Below are positions 16,304 to 24,946 of a stretch of DNA of 64,000 nt, piece by piece. Position 1 is the first letter of the stretch; each line of letters opens with the position of its first letter. Below the pieces are notes generated by a model that saw only the letters and a program-made list of their open reading frames with translations, was not told the origin of the DNA and ran no database searches. Source of the stretch: JBBRSD01 sp038245725 (lineage in GTDB: Bacteria > Actinomycetota > Coriobacteriia > Anaerosomatales > JAAXUF01); the NCBI GenBank assembly GCA_038245725.1, contig JBBRSD010000005.1, positions 124,001 through 188,000 of the forward strand, written 5' to 3'. A program made the position numbers and the translations under genes.

Positions 16304-18691
16304 ATGCGTGGACTCACCAGACGATTCCTGACTCAAACTGGGCAACCCCTGGGATCAGCCCAGGCCCGACCACGCTGGACTTGGCTCGTCGCTTTGATCG
16401 CGGCGATTGCGTTCGGTCTGGTGCCGGTGCTTGTGATCCCGGTGCCGGCTTCCGCCTGGATTCAAGGACAACCGTTCCAGGCGGGATTTCCGCGTCTCGC
16501 CAACTGGTCGCCGGACGTGGCAAGCCAGCCGGCCACTAGTCTCGCGCAGTACGACTACCTCGTGCTTTACGAGGACCAGCGCGGCGCGATACCCGCCCTG
16601 CGCCAGGCGAATCCGCAGATCATGCTCTTGACGTACACGTCCGCAGCTGAGATTGGCGTCATTCACCCACTCTTGAGCGAGGTTCCCAACAAGTGGCTGC
16701 TGAGTCAGGTCGGCAGTCGGCTCACCTCGTCGGTGACGTCAGAAACCACCACGTTTGCGGTGGCCACGACGAGAGTCTTCAAGATTGGTCAACTTGCCGA
16801 GGTGGGCGAGGAACTGGTTCGGGTGGTATCGAAGTGTGGCTCGTCCATCGGAGTCGAGCGAGGCATTCGTCCCGACCGGTCGGTAGCCACAGGACATGAT
16901 AAGGGCATTCGCATCGCGGGTTTGGTTCAACGGCAATCGAGCAGTATCGACATGAACCTCAGTACGTACTGCCCTACCGCCACTGTTGACCCGGACCACC
17001 CCGGCGAGACCTGGGCTGCGTTCATCGCTCGTCGCACCGCGGAGCGGTGCAACGCGGCGGCGTGGGACGGGGTCGTCGTCGATCGTGTGGAGAACGCCGA
17101 ATCCTTCCTGGCTCGCGAAGGAACAGTCGCCAGCATCGACGCGAAGGGCACGAATCTCCTGGTGACCGACAACTACACGGCATTCGACACCGCGTGGGCG
17201 GCTGGCGTTGCCGGGTACCTTCGCGCCGTGCGCACCGACCTGGGTGCGCACAAGCTCGTCGTCGGTAACAACGCGGCTGCATCGCACTACGGCCTTTTGA
17301 ACGGCACGAACTATGAGAGCTTCCCGAGGTTCGATCAGCGCACGTTGCCGACGATCTCTTCGCGGGACACCTATGCGCGATGGTGGAACCCAAGACTGGG
17401 CTTCTGCGTTGACTGGGCCACTAAGGGGCTCCAACCGAACCTCAGCACCGTCATGACCTATGACGACGAAGTGGCACCCCCTGCAGGGGTGGCTCTGCCT
17501 CTGGCTGGCACGCCCGATTATCGGAAGTTCAGGTTCGGCCTCGCAACGGCTCTCATGGGCGATAGCTTCTTCACCTATCAGCTAAGGGTGTGGGGGCCGA
17601 GAATCGGCATGTTCTGGTTCGATGAGTACGACAACGCAGGTCAAGGAGGAAAGGGTTATCTGGGGCTTCCTATCGGCGACCAGCGGCTGGCGATGAGCTC
17701 GCTGGCGTCAACGGACAAACTGGGAGGGCACGGCTCCTTCAGGACTTCGACTGATTTCAGCAAGTGGCACCTGAACCTTGCCCCCGGGTATGCGGGCGCG
17801 AAGACGCGTACTTCGGGCACCGCCAAGATCAGCGTTTCGAAGACGGGCAGCAAAGTGGATGGTGTCGGGTTCTACACTGGCTACTTCGGTGTGGGGACCG
17901 GGGGAGTCTACACCGTGAAATTCAGGGCTCGAGCGGACCGGAACACGACCGTGAGGGTACGGGTGGCAACGCGCAACGCGCCTTGGCACGACTGGCTGGC
18001 TTTCTACGAAGTCAAGCTGGGAACGAGCTGGAAGACATTCGAGTTCTCCGGATACTCCCCTGGCGGCGACTCCGACGCACGAGTGGTCTTTGACCTGAGC
18101 GGCTCCAAGAAGACGGTGTGGCTCGACGATGTCAAAGTACAGCCTGGATCTCGGCTTTACGTGTTGCGGCGTGATTTCGCCGGTGGGGCGGCGCTCGTCA
18201 ACGGAAGTGATAGGACCGTGACGGTGCCTCTTGGCACGCAGTTCCGCAAGATTCGCGGTACTCAGGTTCTCACGATCAACAACGGAGCGCTGGTCTCGCA
18301 GGTCACGTTGCAGCCGAGGGACGGCATCGTGCTTCTCAAAGTGTCGGGCTTGACCGCGCAGCGGGTGCTCACCTTCTTGACCACGCATGTCTCGTCAACG
18401 CACCCGACGGTCCCCGGCCAGAAGGTGGTCATCAGCGGGGTCCTCAAACGCACCACGACTGCGGGCTCCGGAGCCGCCGGCCAGACCGTCTACCTGCAGT
18501 CCTCGTCGAACGGTAAGGATGGATGGAAGACGATCGGCACAGCACGGAGCTCATTGAGCGGCTACCTCTTGTGGTCGACGGTGCCCACCTCCAAGACCTT
18601 CTATCGTCTGCGGTATTACGGTAGTGCAGGCGGCTACTTCGGCAGCGTCAGCAAGTCGCTGTCAGTGCTTCCAGCTCCAGCCCGACCGTGA
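16304..18691 (+). CDS. Secreted putative glycoside hydrolase (GHL15-like) with carbohydrate-binding module
   Basis: ATG 16304 (795 residues) has GGAG about 10 nt upstream and a signal peptide/anchor (WTWLVALIAAIAFGLVPVLV). ATG 16229 in the same frame is an alternative. After the leader, LANWSPDVASQPATSLAQYDYLVLYEDQRG to WDGVVVDRVENAES and WWNPRLGFCVDW look like a TIM-barrel of the uncharacterised glycoside-hydrolase-like group 15, including DGVVVD on a core strand. About residues 480-625 form a jelly-roll resembling CBM4/9 (HLNLAPGYAGAKT..., SGSKKTVWLDDVKV). The C-terminus is a beta-sandwich (SSTHPTVPGQKVVISGVL...). A role in trimming or binding the exported polysaccharide is inferred from the locus. 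Confidence 0.7.
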   Translation: MRGLTRRFLTQTGQPLGSAQARPRWTWLVALIAAIAFGLVPVLVIPVPASAWIQGQPFQAGFPRLANWSPDVASQPATSLAQYDYLVLYEDQRGAIPALRQANPQIMLLTYTSAAEIGVIHPLLSEVPNKWLLSQVGSRLTSSVTSETTTFAVATTRVFKIGQLAEVGEELVRVVSKCGSSIGVERGIRPDRSVATGHDKGIRIAGLVQRQSSSIDMNLSTYCPTATVDPDHPGETWAAFIARRTAERCNAAAWDGVVVDRVENAESFLAREGTVASIDAKGTNLLVTDNYTAFDTAWAAGVAGYLRAVRTDLGAHKLVVGNNAAASHYGLLNGTNYESFPRFDQRTLPTISSRDTYARWWNPRLGFCVDWATKGLQPNLSTVMTYDDEVAPPAGVALPLAGTPDYRKFRFGLATALMGDSFFTYQLRVWGPRIGMFWFDEYDNAGQGGKGYLGLPIGDQRLAMSSLASTDKLGGHGSFRTSTDFSKWHLNLAPGYAGAKTRTSGTAKISVSKTGSKVDGVGFYTGYFGVGTGGVYTVKFRARADRNTTVRVRVATRNAPWHDWLAFYEVKLGTSWKTFEFSGYSPGGDSDARVVFDLSGSKKTVWLDDVKVQPGSRLYVLRRDFAGGAALVNGSDRTVTVPLGTQFRKIRGTQVLTINNGALVSQVTLQPRDGIVLLKVSGLTAQRVLTFLTTHVSSTHPTVPGQKVVISGVLKRTTTAGSGAAGQTVYLQSSSNGKDGWKTIGTARSSLSGYLLWSTVPTSKTFYRLRYYGSAGGYFGSVSKSLSVLPAPARP

Positions 18692-18872
18692 GTAGCCGAT
18701 CGCTGCCCTTGAGGGAGTCTGCCCCACGACACCTTGTCCGGCGATGGAGACGTTCGGGATGATGCCATCGCTGCGAGTAATGTTCGTCGCGTCTCCGGGC
18801 GCACCCATGAGTCGGGAGCGTATGCGACATGAGGAAAGGCAAACAGACAGTGCCGCATAGAACGAGGCGTCA

Positions 18873-21476
18873 GTGCCGCAACAGGTAGACGCATGCGCCA
18901 ATGCATCGACCGGGCAGCTGCGATCAACCCTCCAAACTCGCCTTGAGAGCGTCCCGCTGCACTTGGTTGTCCTTGGGCTGCTGCTCTGGCTTCCCATCGA
19001 GACGTGGGTGTTGCGATTCGTCCCGCACGGGGGTGTGTTGCTGCTTGCGCCAGACATCCTCAGTCTTGCGGCGGGAATCGTTCTCATAACCGCATTGTGG
19101 GCACGTGGGGGCCGAAAGACAGTGGCCAAATTCCTGATCTCATGGGCATTCCTGCCCGCGATGTTGCTCGGGTTATCCGCCATCGTCTCCGGCATGATCA
19201 ATCACACGCCCGCACTTGAGACTGTGTACCTGCTCAGGGTGTACTTGCGCTTTCTTCCGCTCGCACTTGTGACCGCGACTCCTGTGTGGACGAACAAGGT
19301 ACGTCGGGGTCTTCCCGCTGTTGTGGCGGTCGCGCTGGCTTTTCAGCTTGAGGTGGCGGCCCTTCAACACTTCTTCGGGCGAATGGCTGCAGAGGTCTTC
19401 TGGCCCGGCACGTTTAGTCTCGGTGCGGTGAAGACGGCGGTGTCGACTCTTGCTGGGGTTCAAGGGCGGTTCGTCGCCGGGACCACTGGGCACTACAACA
19501 TCCTTGCCTGGTACATCGTCCTCGCGATTGCGGCTCTTCTCGCAGCGCTCTTGTCATCGGAGAGCGACATGGTGGCGGTGGTCAGAGCGCTTCTCACCGC
19601 GGAGGTGCTCCTTGCCGGAGTTTTCCTCGTCTTAACGCAGTCGCGCCAAGTCTTCTTCTTGGTTCTGCTGGTGTGCGTCCCGTTCGTGGCTTACCTGTGG
19701 CAGTTCTACAGCGTGCGTGACCGGCTGTCTCGTCTAGTGAGGTCCGTGAACAGGCGTCGTACTGTAGCCGTGCTTGCTTTGGTGATTGTCCTCCTCGGCC
19801 TCGTGATGCTGCCGGCAGCAAAGCTTCTGTCGCAGCGATACACCTCGCTGTTCCATGCCGACTACTGGAGGGCGGCGGGGGACAACCGGGGCTACGCTAT
19901 CGGGACTATCATTCCTGAAGTTGTCGGGACGGCGCCCATTCTCGGCTTCGGGCCCGGCTCGTTCGGTCGGGACTGGGACTCCGCGACATCGGGCGACGCA
20001 GTCGCGGTCCAACGACTCGGTCTCGACCCTATACGCGCCCGTTACATTTCGGATGTGGGGTGGGCGAGTCTGCTCGGGCAGGTGGGCCTGCTCGGAGTTG
20101 TCGCGACCCTGGTGCTGTCGGCCGGGCTGCTACGCGCCTTGTGGAGAGGAAGATCCTCTGTCGGCAACACCGTCTTCGCCGGGGTCGCCCTGCTTCTGCT
20201 CGTGCCCGGAATGGTCACAGGGGCTCCATTGACCTACAAGCCCACGAGTGCTTTGTTCTGGGTGTTCGCAGGTCTTGTCTATGCTGCTAGCGCCGAGTTC
20301 GTTCCTGGGGTCTCCCTGAGACAGCGACTCGATTTGGGCGCGTATGTCGAACAACTTGCTCGTCCCGCAGGCTGGAGAGACTCGCAGCTCGATGCGCTCC
20401 GCGGTCTGGCAATCGTCCTGGTCGCAATAGGGCACGCAATCGAGATTGCTTACGTCTCTGGCTTCTGGGCAGCGAAGCCGATCGTCTGGAACGGTTTCAG
20501 TTTCGAAAGTCATTGGGTGCACGCGCTGATCTACACCTTCCACATGCCGCTGTTCGCTTTCCTTAGCGGATGGGCCGCGAGATTTGACAGGGCAACCGGC
20601 TGGAAGGCCGTGAAGAACCGCGCCCTGGGGCTTCTCGTCCCGTACCTGTTCTGGCTCGCTGCATGGAGCGCCCTCGACGCGAATGCGGCGCATTCGGTGT
20701 CGGTCGGAATCTCGACGATGGGCACGGCGCTCATCAACCCGTTTGCGCGCAATGGCCTGTGGTTCTTGTATGTGCTGTTCATCTGTCTCGCGGTCTTGAT
20801 AGGGGTTCGCGCGATTAGCAACACGCGGCGCATGGTGGTCGCGAGCGCCATTCTGGTTGCATGTCTTCAGCTCTTCCCGGTTCCGTGGCAGCCGGAACTC
20901 CTCGGGCTGACCCGGGTCGGTCTGCTCTATCCCTTCGTCGTTGGGGGGCTGTTCTTCCCTGACGTGATGGAATGGGTCCGGCTGCGCTGGACATCGATCG
21001 CCGCACTTTCCCTCGTGATATTCGCGGCCTGCCTGCCGGTGGTCTGGCCGAACGCGTACAAGGCCGTCTGGTGGGTCGCACTGAGCGATTCCGGCCAACG
21101 CCAGGTCCTTGTCTCCCAGTTCGTGTCGGCGTCCCTCGCCTACATCTGCGCCACCGCGGCCATCCTATTTGTTGTGGCGCTGGGGCTGCGCGCGAAGGGG
21201 CGATGGCTGGTCGTACCCGGATGGCTCGGCCAGAGATCACTCGGAATCTACGCGGTTCACTTTCGCGTCATGCTCATCGTGTCAGCAACGGGCCTGCTCG
21301 CCTTGATACCGAGCATGGATGCTCGAGTGGTCTTGCTGGCGGCCTCCGGGGTGGCGCTCGGCGGCCTCGCGTTTGAGCTTCTGAACAGGACGCCATTTTC
21401 TCGGTTTGCGCTCGGCAGGCCGATGCGCGCGAAGGCCAAACGCGCAGAGCTTCCCGTTGAACGCTCCGGCGACTGA
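18873..21476 (+). CDS. Wzy/O-antigen-ligase-like polymerase fused to acyltransferase-3 domain
   Basis: 867 residues starting at a GTG with GAGG about 8 nt upstream. Residues 30-480 have some ten or more membrane segments; the WaaL/Wzy family region includes GVQGRFVAGTTGHYNILAWYIVLA, LTQSRQVFFLVLL and the periplasmic loop GFGPGSFGRDWDS. From about residue 500, DSQLDALRGLAIVLVAIGHAIE opens an acyltransferase-3 domain, followed by FHMPLFAFLSGW (the family's H-P-L-F-F-SG motif), RNGLWFLYVLFICLAV and LGIYAVHF. No stop or frameshift separates the halves. The polymerase would join repeat units and the second half would acylate them, but the coupling is inference. Confidence 0.83.
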   Translation: MPQQVDACANASTGQLRSTLQTRLESVPLHLVVLGLLLWLPIETWVLRFVPHGGVLLLAPDILSLAAGIVLITALWARGGRKTVAKFLISWAFLPAMLLGLSAIVSGMINHTPALETVYLLRVYLRFLPLALVTATPVWTNKVRRGLPAVVAVALAFQLEVAALQHFFGRMAAEVFWPGTFSLGAVKTAVSTLAGVQGRFVAGTTGHYNILAWYIVLAIAALLAALLSSESDMVAVVRALLTAEVLLAGVFLVLTQSRQVFFLVLLVCVPFVAYLWQFYSVRDRLSRLVRSVNRRRTVAVLALVIVLLGLVMLPAAKLLSQRYTSLFHADYWRAAGDNRGYAIGTIIPEVVGTAPILGFGPGSFGRDWDSATSGDAVAVQRLGLDPIRARYISDVGWASLLGQVGLLGVVATLVLSAGLLRALWRGRSSVGNTVFAGVALLLLVPGMVTGAPLTYKPTSALFWVFAGLVYAASAEFVPGVSLRQRLDLGAYVEQLARPAGWRDSQLDALRGLAIVLVAIGHAIEIAYVSGFWAAKPIVWNGFSFESHWVHALIYTFHMPLFAFLSGWAARFDRATGWKAVKNRALGLLVPYLFWLAAWSALDANAAHSVSVGISTMGTALINPFARNGLWFLYVLFICLAVLIGVRAISNTRRMVVASAILVACLQLFPVPWQPELLGLTRVGLLYPFVVGGLFFPDVMEWVRLRWTSIAALSLVIFAACLPVVWPNAYKAVWWVALSDSGQRQVLVSQFVSASLAYICATAAILFVVALGLRAKGRWLVVPGWLGQRSLGIYAVHFRVMLIVSATGLLALIPSMDARVVLLAASGVALGGLAFELLNRTPFSRFALGRPMRAKAKRAELPVERSGD

Positions 21477-21572
21477 GATTGCGTTTGCGGCGTTGGTCGC
21501 TCCTGTAACGACCGAGCGGCAGACGTCCTGATGGGGGTGGCCGGATTGGCCATCAGCCGTCGCTGCTACCAC

Positions 21573-21581
21573 TGGTAGACT
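21573..21581 (+). promoter_or_regulatory. Candidate extended -10 for mtnA
   Basis: TGG-TAGACT lies 75 bp before the mtnA start with no clear -35. The 179-bp gap from 21477 otherwise shows no recognisable element. Confidence 0.35.
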
Positions 21582-21655
21582 GTCATGGCTGGCCGTGGCT
21601 GGGGCATTCCAGGTAGGCGCTGGGCAGAGTCGACATTTGGAAAGAAGACAAGCTC

Positions 21656-22972
21656 ATGGGCATCGAGAACATTCCCCGCACGATCTGGTGGGGCGAGGAC
21701 GAGACGACTGGTCGCCCCGTCGTCTACCTGATTGATCAGACGCGCCTGCCGCTTCAAGGTGACGTGCTCGCATGCAACGTGGCCGACGGGGTCTGCCTCG
21801 CCATCCAGAGCCTCGCCGTGCGTGGCGCGCCCGCACTCGGCGTTGCCGCAGCGCTCGCCTTGGCGCTCTGGACCGAGAACGAGTCCGACGACATCGAGAC
21901 CGTCGACGAGTATCTCGCCGCCATCGATGCGGTCGCCGAGAAGGTCTCTTCGGCGAGGCCTACGGCGGTCAACTTGATGTGGGGGGCGCAGCGCATTCGG
22001 ATGCTCGCGTACGAGAACGCAGACCTGCCACTCACCGAGCTCAAGGCGCTCGTGGTGCAGGAGGCGCTCAATATGCAGGCCGAGGACGAGGATCGCAACC
22101 GCAAGATCGGTCGCTTCGGGGCCGACCTGCTGCCGGACGAATGCAGCGTGCTCACGCATTGCAACGCCGGCTCGCTTGCGACCGTGTATTTCGGCACCGC
22201 GCTCGGCGTCATCTTCACCGCGCATGAGGACGGCAAGATCAAGCACGTGTGGGTCGATGAGACCCGCCCGATCAACCAGGGCGGCCGCCTGACCGCCTGG
22301 GAGCTGCGGCTGGCGGAGATTCCCTCGGCGCTCATCGCCGACAGCATGGCGGCGAGCGTCATGAAGAGCGGCTGGGTCGACGCGGTCATTGTGGGAGCGG
22401 ACCGCATCTGCGCCAACGGCGACACCGCGAACAAGATCGGCACCTACGGTCTGGCCGTTCTCGCCGCCGAGCACGAGATCCCGTTCTACGTCGCGGCGCC
22501 GAGTTCGACCGTCGATCTCACGCTCTCGTCAGGCGATCAGATCCCGATCGAGCAGCGCGACCCAAACGAACTCACCGGTTTCACGGTGGGCGGAACCTTC
22601 GAGCCGGACAGCCCCGAGGCGACCACCGCCTTCGACCTGCTCACGAAGAACGGCGACTACGAGGTCCCGCTTGCGCGCGGACACCAGATGACGATCCAGC
22701 GCAAAGGCGGCGGCTACAGTTTCGACGCGTGGTTCAGGATGACGCCGCCGGGCATCGACGTGTACAACCCGGCGTTCGACGTGACGCCGGCCTCCTACAT
22801 CACCGCATTCATCACCGAGAACGGCGTGATCCGCCCGGAGCCTGACTTCGAGACGGCGCTGGCGTTCTCGTGCATGGGGAGCGGCGGCGTGCACGAGCTC
22901 GGCATGGGCGTCGAAGCCGCCGAGCTCAAGGCCGAGGAGCACCGGCTCGAGAACCCCGAGCTCGACCGCTAG
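21656..22972 (+). CDS. mtnA: S-methyl-5-thioribose-1-phosphate isomerase with internal insertion
   Basis: 438 residues, about 70-90 longer than typical MtnA. Family signatures are clear: YLIDQTRLP, AVRGAPALGVAAA, RPTAVNLMWG, LTHCNAGSLATVYFGTALGV (catalytic Cys), VWVDETRPINQGGRLTAWEL, DAVIVGADRICANGDTANKIGTYGLA (catalytic Asp), VAAPSSTVD and VYNPAFDVTP. It converts methylthioribose-1-phosphate to the ribulose form in the methionine salvage pathway (or the analogous DHAP shunt). Residues 310-363 replace the short linker before PPGIDVYNPAFD; the insert is rich in charged and aromatic residues. GGAAAG precedes the ATG. A downstream AEC transporter follows 9 bp later. Confidence 0.92.
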   Translation: MGIENIPRTIWWGEDETTGRPVVYLIDQTRLPLQGDVLACNVADGVCLAIQSLAVRGAPALGVAAALALALWTENESDDIETVDEYLAAIDAVAEKVSSARPTAVNLMWGAQRIRMLAYENADLPLTELKALVVQEALNMQAEDEDRNRKIGRFGADLLPDECSVLTHCNAGSLATVYFGTALGVIFTAHEDGKIKHVWVDETRPINQGGRLTAWELRLAEIPSALIADSMAASVMKSGWVDAVIVGADRICANGDTANKIGTYGLAVLAAEHEIPFYVAAPSSTVDLTLSSGDQIPIEQRDPNELTGFTVGGTFEPDSPEATTAFDLLTKNGDYEVPLARGHQMTIQRKGGGYSFDAWFRMTPPGIDVYNPAFDVTPASYITAFITENGVIRPEPDFETALAFSCMGSGGVHELGMGVEAAELKAEEHRLENPELDR

Positions 22973-22981
22973 CTCGAAACA

Positions 22982-23899
22982 ATGACTGCAGCCGCCCTCG
23001 CGACGACGATCCTGACCTTCACTGCCATCGTCGGCGTGGGGGCGCTTCTGCGTGTGGGCGGCATTCTTCGCCGAGAAGACGTGCGGCCCATCAACGCGGT
23101 CATCATCTACGCCGGACTGCCGGCGTTCATCTTCCGAGCGGTTCATGGCGCGGTGCTGCGTGCCGACCTCTGGGGCGTGGTTGCGATCGCGTGGGTCGTC
23201 TTCGGCGTGATGGCGCTGCTCGCCTGGGGGGCCGCGAAGCTGCTGCGGCTGCCGCGTACGCTGGCTGGCGGCTTCATCCTCGCGACTGCGTTTGGCAACA
23301 CCGGCTACATCGGTTACCCGATCACGCAGGCAGTTCTCGGCGTAAAAGACCTGCCGGAGGCGGTGTTCTTCGACGTGTTCGGGACGGTGGGGGCGCTCGT
23401 GCTCGTGGGGCTGCTCATCGCTCAACGGTTCGGCGATAACGACGAGTGCCGTGTGAATCCTTTGCGCGAGCTCGTGACGTTTCCGGCGGTGATCGCCCTT
23501 GCGGCGGCCCTGCTTCTGCGCTCCGTGCCCATTCCGGAACTGGTAAGCAACGGGTTAGGGCTGCTTGCGAACATGGTTGCGCCGCTCATCATGTTGTCGG
23601 TCGGCCTTTCGCTGCGAGTGCGTAACATCGGGCGCCACGCCGTACCGCTGACGGTGCTCTCCGCGCTGCGGCTTCTTTTGGCGCCGGCGCTCGCGCTCGC
23701 TGTGGGCACAGCGCTGCTCGGTCCCGGAACGCCGCTGCGCGTCGCGGTGCTTGAGGCGGGCATGCCGTCGATGATGCTCGCGCTCGTGGTGGGCGAACGG
23801 TTCGGGCTCGACACGGACTTCATCGCGTCGGCGATCTTCGTGACGACCGCCGCCTCGGCGCTCGCACTGCCGCTGGTTCAGCTGCTGGCGTTCCGATAG
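22982..23899 (+). CDS. AEC-family (auxin efflux carrier/malate permease type) transporter
   Basis: 305 residues with about ten hydrophobic segments in two bundles. LATAFGNTGYIGYPI in the first half is the characteristic AEC N-G-P motif region, and VAPLIMLSVGLSLR and LEAGMPSMMLALVVGERFGLD are the second-half counterparts. Bacterial members export or exchange organic acids or similar anions across the inner membrane; the substrate is unknown. Its start lies 9 bp after mtnA with a weak ribosome-binding site, so co-transcription is likely. Confidence 0.87.
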   Translation: MTAAALATTILTFTAIVGVGALLRVGGILRREDVRPINAVIIYAGLPAFIFRAVHGAVLRADLWGVVAIAWVVFGVMALLAWGAAKLLRLPRTLAGGFILATAFGNTGYIGYPITQAVLGVKDLPEAVFFDVFGTVGALVLVGLLIAQRFGDNDECRVNPLRELVTFPAVIALAAALLLRSVPIPELVSNGLGLLANMVAPLIMLSVGLSLRVRNIGRHAVPLTVLSALRLLLAPALALAVGTALLGPGTPLRVAVLEAGMPSMMLALVVGERFGLDTDFIASAIFVTTAASALALPLVQLLAFR

Positions 23900-23930
23900 C
23901 GGACGTCGCCGACGCGCGAAAGGTGCGCGT

Positions 23931-24605
23931 ATGCGATTCCTCGACGACCTGGCCGAACTCATCTTCCCGACGCGCTGCTCCGGCTGCGAGCTGCCCGGCG
24001 CGGTGCTGTGCGACGCATGCCGGGCAGCGCTTCCGCGCATCGATCGAGGTGGGGCGTGCCCGCGGTGTGGGGCACCATTCGGGGTGCTGACGTGCACGGA
24101 GTGCTGGAACCGCGAGTGGGCCTTCTCGGCGGCACTCGCGCTTGGCGAGTTCGAGCGGCCGCTCTCGCGCGTGGTCGTGCTCCACAAGGATGCGGGGGAG
24201 CGCCGGCTGGCGCTCGTGCTCGGGATGCTCCTGGCCGAGACGGTCGCCGCCGAGTGGCCCGGCTGGGCCGAGACGGTCGCGTTCGTCCCGGCGACGCGGG
24301 CCGCGGTGAAGCGGCGTGGCTTCGACCACGGGCGCGCAATCGCCGAGGCGCTCGCTGCCGAACTCGGCGTCGGGCTCTCGGCGACGCTTGGTCGGCGTGA
24401 CGCGCGCGACCAGCGGTCGCTTGGACGAGTAGCGCGCGCCGCGAACGCGGCCGGGACCTTCACGGCGGCGGGGGAGGTGCGCGGTCGCGTCCTGCTCACC
24501 GACGACGTCTTCACGACCGGCGCGACGCTGGATGCGGCCGCTGCGGTCTTGCTCGAATGCGGCGCCGACGAGGTCCGAGTCGCAGCCGTTGCGCGCACGT
24601 GGTGA
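23931..24605 (+). CDS. comFC: ComF-family amidophosphoribosyltransferase-like protein
   Basis: 224 residues. The N-terminal double zinc finger has four CxxC-type pairs (CSGC, CDAC, CPRC, CTEC). The C-terminal phosphoribosyltransferase domain has the VLLTDDVFTTGATLDAA PRPP-binding loop and KRRGFDHGRAIAEALA. ComF proteins are linked to DNA uptake and single-stranded DNA handling. In Clostridium-like genomes comFC is next to the raiA-motif RNA, which fits the structured RNA that follows here. Confidence 0.9.
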   Translation: MRFLDDLAELIFPTRCSGCELPGAVLCDACRAALPRIDRGGACPRCGAPFGVLTCTECWNREWAFSAALALGEFERPLSRVVVLHKDAGERRLALVLGMLLAETVAAEWPGWAETVAFVPATRAAVKRRGFDHGRAIAEALAAELGVGLSATLGRRDARDQRSLGRVARAANAAGTFTAAGEVRGRVLLTDDVFTTGATLDAAAAVLLECGADEVRVAAVARTW

Positions 24606-24655
24606 GTGGCGCGTGCAACGGCTGTGTAGTGCGCGTTCGTGTGGGGGGTGCGTGT

Positions 24656-24661
24656 TAGAAT
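24656..24661 (+). promoter_or_regulatory. Candidate -10 for the structured RNA
   Basis: TAGAAT at 24656-24661 places a start about 7-8 nt downstream, at the 5' base of the closing helix (24669). No convincing -35 is visible. Confidence 0.4.
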
Positions 24662-24668
24662 CGTGCAC

Positions 24669-24917
24669 GTTCCCGCCCGGGTCTGTGGTTGCGGACGCGA
24701 TCATGCGTCTTAGTCCATGGTAGACGCGGCCGAAAGGACCCACGTAAGCCGGCGGTTCGCCGTCGCGCGAGCATGGCGCGTCTTAGGGGTAAGTCGTACC
24801 GCCCGATGAAAGCCGCATCCAGCGGCTTCGGGCGAGAGAGCCGGTAGTGAGATAGCATCAAGCGGAAGCTCCAGTATGCGAGTGTGGGGCCAAAGACCAG
24901 GTCAGCCGGGCGGGAAC
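24669..24917 (+). ncRNA. Structured RNA, probably raiA-motif RNA
   Basis: The 341-bp gap between comFC and the next gene contains a sequence closed by a perfect 12-bp helix (24669-24680 with 24906-24917). Inside are several hairpins, including GCGTCT/AGACGC near 24704-24726 and a strong one at 24800-24834 (CGCCCG-x-AAGCCGC against GCGGCTT-CGGGCG). The motif CGTCTTAG occurs twice. The raiA motif is a large, abundant, structured RNA of Firmicutes and Actinobacteria found beside comFC and raiA/hpf, which is the context here (hpf at 29207, after an inserted transporter operon). Assignment rests on context and fold, not on a covariance-model search. Confidence 0.55.
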
Positions 24918-24946
24918 ACCGACAACCAACAGCGCGGAGGGACGTC

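Noticed and set aside
24669..24917. RNase P RNA, 6S RNA or lysine riboswitch as identity of the structured RNA
   Set aside because: No RNase P GAGGAAAGUCC or ACAGAA core, no simple 6S rod with one central bubble, and no lysine-riboswitch AGAGGUGC or GGAGGGCUAUC segments.
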